Shown: piece after piece, positions 54,281-63,949 of the stretch | Layout of the letters: every line of letters begins with the position of its first letter | Numbering within the stretch: position 1 is the stretch's first letter | Assembly: GCA_024663395.1 (NCBI GenBank) | Contig: JANFAH010000011.1 | Location: 124,001 to 188,000 of the forward strand | DNA length: 64,000 bases | Direction: 5' to 3' | Source of the DNA: Pisolithus tinctorius | Taxonomy: Eukaryota > Basidiomycota > Agaricomycetes > Boletales > Pisolithaceae | Position numbers and translations under genes: made by a program | The notes under the pieces: model-generated | What the model saw: only the letters and a program-made list of their open reading frames with translations | Told to the model about the DNA's origin: nothing | Database searches by the model: none

Positions 54281-55730
54281 TCAGGTGAACTTGCCACTGC
54301 GGTAAGCCTCGTTGTATAAGTCGGTGAGCAGCTCGACTTCGTCGATGATTCTCTTCGGCCCCCTATCCTTGACAACCCCAGAAAGAGTCTTGTTGGACAC
54401 AATGTATACTCGCTGGTCAGGGAGGTTTGCCTCAGCCAAGTTGTTCTTGACGCTCTGGCGTGTCTCGGATATATACTTTTCACGGGCAACCTTATAAAAT
54501 TGCGCTCGACTGTCTGTGTCCTCCTCGTCAAGGTCATAGCCCATGTCCTTCATGAGGTTAAGGATATGTTGGTCAGATTTAGAACGGACAATGAAGGTGG
54601 GGATATTAAAACGACGACAGTTGGCGAGTATGGCCTGGTCGGTCATCGTGAAGCGGTTGTTAAAGAGCACGAGGATGCAATCAAAGACATAGAGGCCTTG
54701 AGAGTTGAAGTACTGCCAATCGGGGATCGTTAACGTGCCAGAACCGGGAACGTCGTACCAAGCAAATTGCTTGCTGTGTGCACTATCGATGTATCTTGCA
54801 ATTTCCAAAGTGGTCTCGTTGACGCCGGTGGGGGCTGCATTGGAATCGCTGTTACTCATGCCACAGAGGGCGTTGATCAGAGAGGACTTCCCGCTGCCAG
54901 CGATGCCAGCAACTGCGAAGTGAAAGATGCACTCCTCGTACTGCACCTTCGCCTTGGCAAGCTGTATCTCCTCTACGCTAGGCATAACCACAGGTTGAAT
55001 GCCTTTTTTCAACTGTCTTTCCACTTCTTCTCGCTCCGCCTGAGCCTTTCTCGCGGCTTCAGCAGCCTCCCGGGCTTGTCGTTCAGCTTCTTCTTGAGCC
55101 TTCCTGGCACGTTGGGCTTCTTCCTCTATGGCCCTCTGACGTCTAGCCTCTTCCTCCCGAGCTGCGATGGCAGCAAGCCTCTTAGCCTCTGCAGCAGCCT
55201 GCAATCTTTGACGTTCTTCCTCCATTTCTCGCGCAATCCTCTCAGCACGCGCTCGCTCTTCGCGAGCACGAGCCTCCGCCTCCTGGCGTGCTTTTCGCTC
55301 GGCTCGCTCGGCTTCTTCTCTCCATCGACGCATCCGCTCGGCTTCCTCTCGGGCAGCCTGGGCAGCTCGCTCAGCGGCAAGTTGGGCTTCACGTTCCCTT
55401 TGTCGCCGTTCCTCTGCCTCGCGGGCGGCACGTTCAGCTGCTTCCCTCGCATGACGTGCAGCCTCTTCAGCTTGCCTCTGTCGCTCCTCTGCTGCCTGGC
55501 GTTCCCTTTTGGCCTGCTCGATCGCAGCCCAGTCAGGTTCAGGTTCGTGTGAATGATGACTGCCCATGGTGTTCAGTTAGTGTACAACGATGATGTGAGG
55601 GTTGTGCGAGCGGAAGTGGCCAACTAAATAATGGCAGCAAGTGTTGGGCCAGTCACGCACAAACAGATATCATTGTTACACACCGGTGGAGATGAGGGGC
55701 ACCATGTCCTCGAGGTGATGAATGTGGTAG
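53580..55730 (-). repeat. Tandem duplication unit B (GTPase gene plus flanks)
   Basis: Second copy of the unit at 51436-53579. Identity to unit A ends at about 55730, after TCCTCGAGGTGATGA. Confidence 0.85.
54281..55567 (-). CDS. IRG-like GTPase with N-terminal coiled coil, tandem pair member B
   Basis: Intronless, 428 residues, sister of the gene at 52138 in the same orientation. Starts MGSHHSHEPE (Gly2/Ser6). Coiled coil about 15-190. G1 GIAGSGKSS (about 222-230), PTGVNETT, G3 DVPGSG, G4 RSKSD. One residue in the strand after switch II differs from the family consensus (VLFNNRFTMTD rather than VLFDNRFTMTD). Substitutions to its sister are concentrated outside the GTP-binding motifs, as expected if both proteins work. 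Confidence 0.9.
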   Translation of the reverse strand: MGSHHSHEPEPDWAAIEQAKRERQAAEERQRQAEEAARHAREAAERAAREAEERRQREREAQLAAERAAQAAREEAERMRRWREEAERAERKARQEAEARAREERARAERIAREMEEERQRLQAAAEAKRLAAIAAREEEARRQRAIEEEAQRARKAQEEAERQAREAAEAARKAQAEREEVERQLKKGIQPVVMPSVEEIQLAKAKVQYEECIFHFAVAGIAGSGKSSLINALCGMSNSDSNAAPTGVNETTLEIARYIDSAHSKQFAWYDVPGSGTLTIPDWQYFNSQGLYVFDCILVLFNNRFTMTDQAILANCRRFNIPTFIVRSKSDQHILNLMKDMGYDLDEEDTDSRAQFYKVAREKYISETRQSVKNNLAEANLPDQRVYIVSNKTLSGVVKDRGPKRIIDEVELLTDLYNEAYRSGKFT

Positions 55731-56314
55731 CTCGTCTGGACTATCTATCAAATGTGCGTCGTGAAATGCGACTTCACACCGAAAACATGACAAATCGGCA
55801 TCCCCGATGTGCTTCGAAAGTACCACGATTTCGCCTGTTGTACGGAACGAGCTGAGAATCTTGAACGTCAAAAGAAGTCGAAGAAGTTTGAAATGTTGGT
55901 CCCAATACGTCGACCTGATCCCCGAATCATTCGATGGGCATAGTCCGAGTCAAGTGGGAACACGCGGCAGGTCGCAACGTTGTTCCGATCCAAGATACAT
56001 ATGTGGTTTAGGGTGCCCGGGCCCTGAGGCCTGAGTACTTGCCGAGTTCGCACGTACTACAACGCGCCCACAGCCTGTGACAGCTGTGTTTATGTACAGA
56101 TCGATGTGAGCGCTTCATGGACAGCACACTGTACCGATGCGGCGTGCTTCGCGGTGCCCTTTCGTACCACCTGTCACGGTGAAGTCCCATCTTCTCTTCC
56201 AAACTAGCTGCGTACTTGTAGGTATTCATAACTATCCATTGGGCGATATGTTTACCAGCACCCCATCATCTCACAGCGAAGGACTCAGAGCCCTCAGCTG
56301 CCTATCCATCCGCT
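55568..56314. other. Intergenic, no gene
   Basis: Starts with the end of duplication unit B. The remainder holds the promoter of the plus-strand membrane-protein gene; divergent start codons at 55567 and 56315. Confidence 0.5.
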
Positions 56315-57565
56315 ATGACCAACTTCTCTCTCAACACATCGGGTGTAGCAGGAGTATTCGGTGGCGAGGAGGCAGTCGCTACCATGGCCACCGTACACGT
56401 TTACGAACACAGGAAGTGGCTGGGCTGGTACAACTCCCCCGGCTCGTACACCGTCGCCAAACGGTATGGCCTACTTGCCAACTCAAGATTTTTTTCCGGT
56501 ATCTTTCCGGGGATTCACACAGACCCTGCTACTCTCTTCGAGCTAGATGGATGGAAGGGTCCCAAGTTTAGAGCTGCCCACTCAGGAAGCGTCCTCGATG
56601 AGACTGGTCATCTAGCTTCATTATTCTTAAAAGAATGCTCAGACTTGCCTGCAGACGCCGTGCCCGGGAGGCAGACAAAGCAGATAGGTGTGACCGTCGC
56701 CGAGCTCCATCATGTGCCAGAAGAGCACATGTATCCCGAACCTCTCGATATGGCCTCCCCCATCGTTGCTCTCATCCCGATCACAGTCAGCATCGGTACT
56801 TCTGTTACGTGCGCCTATTTCCACGACTGGTTTTCGTTCTCCATGATCCTTCTTGGCACTATCGCTAGCGGCGTTTCTTGCTTGGTCATCGGGTCTGGTA
56901 AACTCACCTTCACGCATCCCAAGGCAGCTGATGGCTGCCCTCCTGGAGATGGCGTCCTTGGTACCGATAAGGAGATCGCCGTGTTGAGAGGCCCGGAAGG
57001 TGCTGTTAACTGCATAACTCGTGGCAAATTTTCTTTGCTTTTCAGCAGTGAACCCCATTATGACAATATCGGGTGGTGTTCAGTGCTCTTAATGATCCAG
57101 TTCGTCGGCCAGCTGCTCCTTATTCCACAGGGATCGCTCTTCGGCCAGTCGTTGTTCCTTGCTTCCCTTGCTGTATCTTGGGCATACAACCTGTGGTTGT
57201 CTGCCTTGGATAAGGAGAAAATCCAGAGGGCGATGTTGATGACACGTGTGCTACGCCGTCCCAAGATGAAAAGGTACCTGCTCGGTACGCGGACCTCGAT
57301 GGCTGTCTTCGTGACTCTCCTTTTCAAGCCTGAAGAACCAAGGTTGATTCTTGACCACCTAATCTCCAACGACACACCGCTCTGGAACTCGTTTAAGGAG
57401 ACTATTTCCCAGCGCCTGTGTACCATGGAGAGGGAGAAGCTTCATTTCGATCCTCCTGATCAGCATCGACCCTCTACCGTGTCAGACGAGAAGCTGTGGC
57501 GAACCCTCTACGGCGACGCTCAATCAGCTTACAAGGCATATCTCGAGTACTGCAGGGCACAGTGA
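56315..57565 (+). CDS. Multi-pass membrane protein of unknown family, copy 2
   Basis: Second member of the family at 36392; 416 residues, intronless. It begins at MTNFSLNTSG, lacking the first ~25 residues of the other two copies; I see no upstream exon that would supply them. It keeps GVAGVFGGEEAV, VHVYEHRKWLGWYN, the two hydrophobic hairpins (SIGTSVTCA...CLVIGSG and WCSVLLMIQF...NLWLSAL) and GTRTSMAVFV. It is the most diverged of the three, mainly in the loops and the C-terminus. Its 5' end faces the GTPase array. Confidence 0.8.
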   Translation: MTNFSLNTSGVAGVFGGEEAVATMATVHVYEHRKWLGWYNSPGSYTVAKRYGLLANSRFFSGIFPGIHTDPATLFELDGWKGPKFRAAHSGSVLDETGHLASLFLKECSDLPADAVPGRQTKQIGVTVAELHHVPEEHMYPEPLDMASPIVALIPITVSIGTSVTCAYFHDWFSFSMILLGTIASGVSCLVIGSGKLTFTHPKAADGCPPGDGVLGTDKEIAVLRGPEGAVNCITRGKFSLLFSSEPHYDNIGWCSVLLMIQFVGQLLLIPQGSLFGQSLFLASLAVSWAYNLWLSALDKEKIQRAMLMTRVLRRPKMKRYLLGTRTSMAVFVTLLFKPEEPRLILDHLISNDTPLWNSFKETISQRLCTMEREKLHFDPPDQHRPSTVSDEKLWRTLYGDAQSAYKAYLEYCRAQ

Positions 57566-58395
57566 CCTTCCCTATTCGGGATCGTCATCGCTGCCACCCA
57601 TTTCCCTGTGTTATCTGGATTCCGTTTTTACCGCCTTGGGTTCCACGCGTTACTGTGGCTGCCTTCTTTACCATCGATATGTCCATGCATCTTAGGGCTT
57701 CTTACACTCACAACGCAGGTTGGCTGCATCATCCATGCTGGCATGCCACGAGTTCCATACTGCTGTTACTTGCCTTAGCAATTGTATACCCACGTCCATG
57801 TTCTGTACAAGGCATACAATATCCATACTTTGTACTACAGATGCAGCTTCGCATCTCAATCTCATGCCTGGTGGGTAGTTTTTCGTAAAAGAACGAAGGG
57901 ATGGTATTCTACCGGAAATGAAGCAGAGATCGCGGTGAGCACGGAACGAACACTAACACGGGACGCCGCGACTTCAAGGGGAGGGTGCCAACCACAACGA
58001 TACCTTCCATTGAATGTTTCATGCTAGATTGTACTTTTACTACGGTAGGGCCAGTGCATTTTCTGACGTCGCAAACTATGACATTTGAGGCCACATTCAT
58101 TCAGCGACTCACCTATTCTCCAGCACCCAGTCTCCACTCTTCAGGCATTCTCAGATCTCCAACATGCAGCAGTAGCCGATAAGCGCTGAGCGCTGAGCCG
58201 CCATCGATCATTATGTACCTTTCATTAATTATTGCCGGCACACGTTGTAATGCACCCAGGCCCCCAGAGGGATGGCGTTTCCCAGGTATCGCAATCGTTA
58301 TTATTCCCTTGTACTTTTTTCGGCTCGCGGCGCTCTCACCCATATACCCCTTGTCCTCAAAACACAGCTCTGGGCTTCAGCTTCAGCTCGGTAAC
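57566..58395. other. Intergenic between membrane-protein copies 2 and 3
   Basis: Up to about 58120 nothing recognisable; then the promoter block shared with copy 1. Confidence 0.5.
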
Positions 58396-59970
58396 ATGCC
58401 CTCCATCCCCCAGGTTACCGCTGCTCTCGCCAGCCGGTCACTGCTGTTCCACGCACCGCTGGGTAAATCCCGTTTCAGCTTAGACACATCGGGCGTCGCT
58501 GGTGTATTCGGTGGCGAGGAGGCAGTCTCTGCTATGGCCACCGTACATGTCTACGAACACAGGAAGTGGTTGGGGTGGTACAATTCTCCTGGCTCGTATG
58601 AGATTGCCCAGCGTTATGGCAGACTTGCCAGGTCAAAATTCTTCGACGGTCTCTTCCCAGGTGTTCACGCGGACCCCGCCACACTCTTCGAGTTGGATGG
58701 CTGGGTAGGTCCCAAATTCAGAGCTGCGCACTCCGGAACTGTTATCGACGAGACGAGTCATTTGGCGGCATTGTTGATGAAGGAATGCTCAGATATGCCT
58801 GGCCTGGAAGTGCAGGGCAGGAAGACACGACCCGTTGGCGTCACTATTGCTGAACTTCGTCATATCCCTAGCCTCGAAGAATATCCGGCTCAATTCCGCA
58901 CTCTTGCACCCATCTACGCCAGTGTGCCCATTCTAGTCAGCTTCATCACATGTGTTATGTGCCTTCTGGTTAGCGATTGGTTCTCCTTCTCCATGATCCT
59001 GCTCGGCATCATCGTCAGTGGCATATCTTGCCTTGTGATCGGCTCCGGGACGTTTCTCTTCACACACCCTGAACCTGCAGAAGGATCCCCCCGCGGAGAT
59101 GGTATCCTCTGTTCTGACAAGGAAATTATCGTTTTGAGGGGAGAAGAGGCTGCAGTAAACTCGATCACTCGTGGCAGGTTCTCTTTGCGGTTCGACAGCG
59201 AGCCTCATTACCAGAACATTGGGTGGTGCTCCGTTTTGCTGATGATTCAATTCATCGCGCAATTGCTTCTCATTCCTCAGGGTACTCTCTTCGGCCAAAT
59301 GATGTTCGTTGCGTCCCTCGCAGTCTCATGGGCGTACAACCTATGGCTGTCCGCGTTTGACAAGGAGCAGATCCAGAGAGATATCCTCATGAAGAACGTT
59401 CTTCGCAATCCGCAGCTCACTAAATACGAACTTGGCACCCGCACCAGTATGGTGGTGTTTGTTCTTCTTGTTTTGCAGGCGGAAGGGGCGGACAAGATTA
59501 TGAATTCTCTCCTGCCTAATGACACCAAGGCATGGAGGAAGTGGAAGGACGCCATCACCAGTCGAATCAAAAGCGCTAAAGACTTTCACTTTGACCAGGC
59601 CGACTGGGACGACGATAGCTTCACTGATGGAGATAGACGGCTGTTGAGAACTCTCTTCCAAGACGCACAGGACGCCTATGCGGGCTTCAAGAGGTACCAC
59701 AGGGCGTCAGACTACAAAAGCTTATGAACCTAACGACCGGGATGCGCTTATCACCTCCCCCTGCATTTAAGATACCGCTTGTCTCGGTATACCTCTGTTT
59801 CTGCTACACTTGCTCATACCTCGTACACTAGGCCATTTTGCTTTCCTGATTTGATGGACTGATACCGCTAGCACGCACACGTTTAGAACGCAATGCATAC
59901 CGTGGATTCGAGGTCGTGTACATCATCGTCTTACATAACTGTTCTTGTATCTATCAGTCTGTGACCCCCG
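58120..59970 (+). repeat. Segmental duplication, membrane-protein gene copy 3 with flanks
   Basis: Matches about 36080-37900. Coding identity is high enough that most codons agree by eye; the flanks are also alignable, so the duplication is younger than the split from copy 2. Confidence 0.85.
58396..59727 (+). CDS. Multi-pass membrane protein of unknown family, copy 3
   Basis: 443 residues, intronless, close paralogue of the gene at 36392 (start MPSIPQ versus MPFIPQ). An in-frame ATG at 58213 would add 61 residues, but this extension is not conserved at the protein level in copy 1. Same plan: soluble N-terminal ~160 residues, hydrophobic hairpins at about 172-222 and 275-320, and a charged C-terminal domain with LPNDTKAWRKWK. 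Family and function not recognised. Conservation of the frame after duplication argues for a working protein. Confidence 0.82.
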   Translation: MPSIPQVTAALASRSLLFHAPLGKSRFSLDTSGVAGVFGGEEAVSAMATVHVYEHRKWLGWYNSPGSYEIAQRYGRLARSKFFDGLFPGVHADPATLFELDGWVGPKFRAAHSGTVIDETSHLAALLMKECSDMPGLEVQGRKTRPVGVTIAELRHIPSLEEYPAQFRTLAPIYASVPILVSFITCVMCLLVSDWFSFSMILLGIIVSGISCLVIGSGTFLFTHPEPAEGSPRGDGILCSDKEIIVLRGEEAAVNSITRGRFSLRFDSEPHYQNIGWCSVLLMIQFIAQLLLIPQGTLFGQMMFVASLAVSWAYNLWLSAFDKEQIQRDILMKNVLRNPQLTKYELGTRTSMVVFVLLVLQAEGADKIMNSLLPNDTKAWRKWKDAITSRIKSAKDFHFDQADWDDDSFTDGDRRLLRTLFQDAQDAYAGFKRYHRASDYKSL

Positions 59971-60311
59971 TTTGCTTCCGTTCATAACACCAGCACTTGA
60001 CCAATAGCATGACATACATTGTATAGTCATTGTCAATAAAATTGCTGTTCATTGTGGTCTGGAGTGGCAGCCCTTAAGAATGTTGTTCGAGACACCACAT
60101 TTCCATAATACATTAGTGGCGCTCAAGGTGGCGCTGGAAGCGCTCTGGAAGCGCTTTGTCTGTGTTCTGGCACTGGCTCTGGAAACATGTTCTGGCCACT
60201 ACATTTTCAACTCCAACAAGCTGAACGGTGCGGCATCCCGTCGGACTCAAAATAAATTACAGTAGTTTTAGCAGTATATCAAATAATTAAATAGCTAAGT
60301 CTTAAAGAACA
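59728..60311. other. 3' flank and left side of the Harbinger element
   Basis: The first ~240 bp is the duplicated 3' flank. From about 60100 short repeats occur (GGCGCT, GGAAGCGCT twice, TCTGGAAGCG), as often found in subterminal parts of DNA transposons. The exact element end and target-site duplication could not be fixed. Confidence 0.45.
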
Positions 60312-61847
60312 ATGCCCCGTGAATCTCTCTGCAAAAATCTCCTCAGACAACTTGATGAAGCTAGCTTGGAAGTAGCAACAGCCAGGCTGGAAAATGCGCG
60401 TCGCGAAATTGATAGTAGTGATAGTAGCGATTCAACCGCAACATACGGGGATTCCGATTCATCTCAGAGCGTCCTCTTCGTTACTCCGCCGTCTCCGATC
60501 TCTCCGATCTCTCCGATCTCGATGGATTCCAACTCCAGCGTTTCTGATGATACAGACTCGACGGTTGAGAGGGATAGGCAGTGTGGATGGCTCCTGAATG
60601 CGATTGAGGCTCTGAAGGACAAAGTAGAGTGTGCGCGGGTTCTTGAAAAACCCGCTGTACCATTGATGCGGTCATCGCAGCTTGGCCTGCTCGACCATTT
60701 TGCTGACCATCGCCCTCATCTGTTCCTTAGACGCCTTCGTGTATGGCCAGAAGTTTTCGATCGCATCCTTGATCAAATAAGTAGCCACCCAATATTTCAT
60801 AGTAGCTCTGAAAATCGTCAGTTGCCAGTCGCCATTCAACTTGCAACTTTCCTTTTCCGTGCGGGGCATTATGGGAATGCGGCATCGCCAGAGGACGTGG
60901 CCCAGTGGGCTGGGGTTAGTGTGGGATCGGTGATCAATTTCACCAATTGGGTCATGGTCGCAATACTGGATGAGCACGACACATTTGTCAATATTCCCCC
61001 TCACGACTCGGAGGATATGGAAAGAGCGCGTACCTTCACTGAATCGCGGACATGTCCGGCATGGAGAAACGGCGTCTTCGCTGCAGACAGCTCATCAATT
61101 CTGCTCTTTGAAAAGCCCCAAATATTTGGGGAGAGCTTCTATGACAGAAAATCCAGGTATTCGCTCAATTGTCAGGTGTGTATTCCAATGCACGCAAAAT
61201 GGAATACTTACCGCTCATAGCTTGTTATCATGCTGCACAACCTTCTTGTGGTTGACTATGGGCTTGGTCACCCTGGAAGCGTCCATGACGCATGGGCGTT
61301 TCAAGGTACTCGCATCGCATCACGACCGGGAGACCTTATCCCTGAAGATCACTGGACCTGGGCGGATAGCGCATATCCCACGGAGGAATGGTGCGCTGTT
61401 CCTTTTAAAAAACCCAAGGGCGGGCGGCTATCTCGCGATCAGAATTTATATAACAAATATCTTTCTAAGGTGATACTTACCTCATACTGGTATGCATGCT
61501 AATCGCGTTGAAAGGTCTGCATCCGCGTTGAGCACGCATTTGCTGCCTTGAAGGGTCGATTTCAGAGTCTCCACGAGCTGCGCTTGAAAATCCGGAATGA
61601 GAGGGATGTTAAGGTCGCAGTTTACTGGGTAATGTGTTGCATCATCTTGCATAACATGGTGATCCGTTTTGAGGAGGAAATGGTTGGCATCATCGAGCCC
61701 TCGAGTCGGTGGGCAATGGAGGAGGGGTCGGGCCAACAGGACGGTGACATGGTCGTGGTAGGAGAGCCTGTGGGAACACCGGGTCAGCGATTTCGAATGA
61801 GGCTGTTAGATGGGCTGTTCCAATATCTGGGGCGCGAACGTACCTAG
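60312..61847 (+). CDS. PIF/Harbinger transposase (DDE_Tnp_4 nuclease)
   Basis: Cuts and joins the transposon ends. Three exons: 60312-61175, 61221-61469, 61515-61847; 481 residues. The N-terminal third is Ser/Asp-rich and probably disordered. A helix-turn-helix-like region (EDVAQWAGVSVGSVINFTNW) precedes the catalytic core. The DDE triad is D259 (FAADSS), D311 (HPGSVHDAW) and E377 (RVEHAFAALKGRF). The core ends with VAVYWVMCCIILHNMVI. All introns keep the frame and no stop interrupts it. Needs the Myb-like partner for DNA binding in known Harbinger systems. Confidence 0.92.
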
Positions 61848-62235
61848 TGTAAACGGACCAAAACGGTCGCCATATAAAGTTGAGGGAGCGTAGCTAGTGA
61901 TGCTGTAGGAGTCAGCTAAGTCCCACCCATTGACGATGAGGGTGCATAAGGGGTCTTCACAGGATCCGGGCGCTTTACGACTGACCTTGGAGAAGTCACT
62001 TACGATACCACACGCATTCTGCAAATGAAATGTACCCTACATTGCATCTTGATACAGTGTTGGGGTGAGTATGGGGGAGACGGAGAAGTAATACAGTATG
62101 GGGCGAGCGTGTACTTAACGATCATACGACGCACTGGGACTGAGAGACAAGTACAACAGAGAAGACGACGAGCCGAGCAGAGATGCGACAATGGATTTAA
62201 AAAAAAAACGGACATGATCGCGAAGGGTGGCTGGC
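61848..62235. other. Convergent 3' ends inside the transposon
   Basis: Spacer between the two transposon genes; an A9 run at about 62201. No gene. Confidence 0.5.
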
Positions 62236-63949
62236 CTAAGCAGTGGGGTCGGAAGACATTGAGCCGGAGCTGGCGCCACTCTTCATGAGCTCTGCGAGTT
62301 GAATCTTGAGTCGAAGGGTTTCGGCCTCCCTCATGAAGGCGTTTTCTTCGGCATTCTTCAGCTCGATATCGAGCTTCCGGAGCTCCTGCTCCCTTTGATG
62401 CTTATCCTCCACATCTTTCCACTGCATCCTGAGTTGCTCCTTCCTCAACTCGAGCTCCCGATCCTTCAGCATATACTGCATTTTCGCCAGGTACCGCACA
62501 GTCTTACCAGAAGACGAGGATGCTAGTATCGACTCGGCCTCTTGACTCATGTCGATGACCTGGCTTTGAAGTTGAGACTTGTTGCGAGCGACTGGGAGAG
62601 AACTTGCCTCCGTTGACGTTGTCTTGGATGATGAGGACCACAGGGTCCTCGTGACAGCCTTCCCCTTGCGGGAAGAGCTAGATGATGACAACGCAGAGGA
62701 AATGATGCTTCCGGTGGAAGTGGGGGGACGAAGGTATGGCGATTGGCGGAATGCAGAGCGATTATCCGAGAAAGGTGTGCGAGACTTGCGAGGGAGGGAA
62801 AATTGAGACCGCACCTCAGGAGTCAACGGCTGAGGATATGACTGCTGATTCATTAACAACGATCCATCAGTGATGTCCCAATAGAAACGCACCTGATCAC
62901 CGTGAACCGACACCGAGTCCATGTTAACATCCTCTCCATCTCCAAAGCTGGGGTCCGTGCCTTCCAGATCAAAGATACTATCGGCAAATTCATCCCCCTC
63001 GTTCACGACTAGATCACCAACATGAGGCATCCTCTCGTCGACTTCACCATCCTCCAGATCTTGATCGCCGCGCATTTCCTCAGTCCCAGTATTCGAAGGG
63101 GTACCTTCATCCACCGGAGCGGTGGGTGACCCCACTCCCAAGTCTGAAGTCTTCTGCGTACCGGATGATTTATTTTGGACAATGGCTAAAAAATCTTCAG
63201 CACGATTTTTGTCTGGCTCGGAATTAATTGGGTCAGAGTCGAAGGAGGGGTTGCCCTGCCAGATGGAATGCAGATCGTCGTACCAGGGTAAAGTGTTGAG
63301 AACAGCTTCTGTAATCATACACATCAGCAACTGTAATCCCACTAGATAGATTGATAACTTACGATGGAGATTTGCGTAGCTTGCGTGACCAGGCATAATG
63401 CCTTCCCCTGATTGTTTAAAGCGTGCACGGCACTTGCGATATGATCCCTTCAGCCTAAATGACTGTTAAAAAATCACAAATAAAATATGAAAAGACTGAC
63501 GTAGTGATGCGGTTGCCTACGCTAACTTGGAACTTAGCAGGGCCCGCCATGTACATGTCCTTGTAGTAGGGATCATTCTTGAATACGACTTCAGCGATAA
63601 TTGCTTGAACTTCTTTCTTGTTATGGCCCACTGGCCCCTCGTCAGGTGAAGGTGGTGAGATGGTTGTGATCTTATCACTAAAAAGGATTCTCCGGTTTGC
63701 GGGATGGGTGAGCAACCAGTTGACGAGTATATCAGTACGAGGAACGTCCCAGTTGATGTTCTTCAGCTGAAGACCTTCTGTAGTAGGTGCGTCACCAGTA
63801 GTGGTGACAGCCCGCTGGCTGGATGAAGCCGGGTTCTTGCCCTTGGTTCCACCACGAGTAGATCTACCGCTTGATCCACGACCAGAGCCTGAATTCCCAG
63901 TGGGTCTGTCGGATCCTCCTCGATGGGCTTGTTCACTTGAAGACGCCAT
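62236..63949 (-). CDS. Myb/SANT-like accessory protein of the Harbinger element
   Basis: Three exons: 63949-63521, 63462-63363, 63308-62236; 533 residues. After a Ser/Gly-rich start, the trihelix-like DNA-binding part reads INWDVPRTDILVNWLLTHP, then KKEVQAIIAEVVF and, across intron 1, FQVSSFRLKGSYRKCRARF. The middle is acidic and disordered. The C-terminal ~110 residues form a coiled coil (DRELELRKEQLRMQWKDVED...) probably used for self-association or transposase binding. It sits convergent to the transposase, the common arrangement. Alternative: a host gene next to the transposase, but the pairing is typical of the element. Confidence 0.82.

Larger units (their letters stand above)
60312..63949. 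mobile_element. PIF/Harbinger-type DNA transposon (internal part)
   Basis: Two convergent genes, a DDE nuclease on the plus strand and a Myb/SANT-like protein on the minus strand, make the two-gene plan of PIF/Harbinger elements. Both frames are intact, so the element may be recent and autonomous. The right terminus probably lies beyond the window edge, so terminal inverted repeats could not be paired. Confidence 0.8.

Noticed and set aside
58213..58395. In-frame N-terminal extension of membrane-protein copy 3
   Set aside because: The corresponding region of copy 1 has no ATG at that place, and the three copies agree only from MPxIPQ on.
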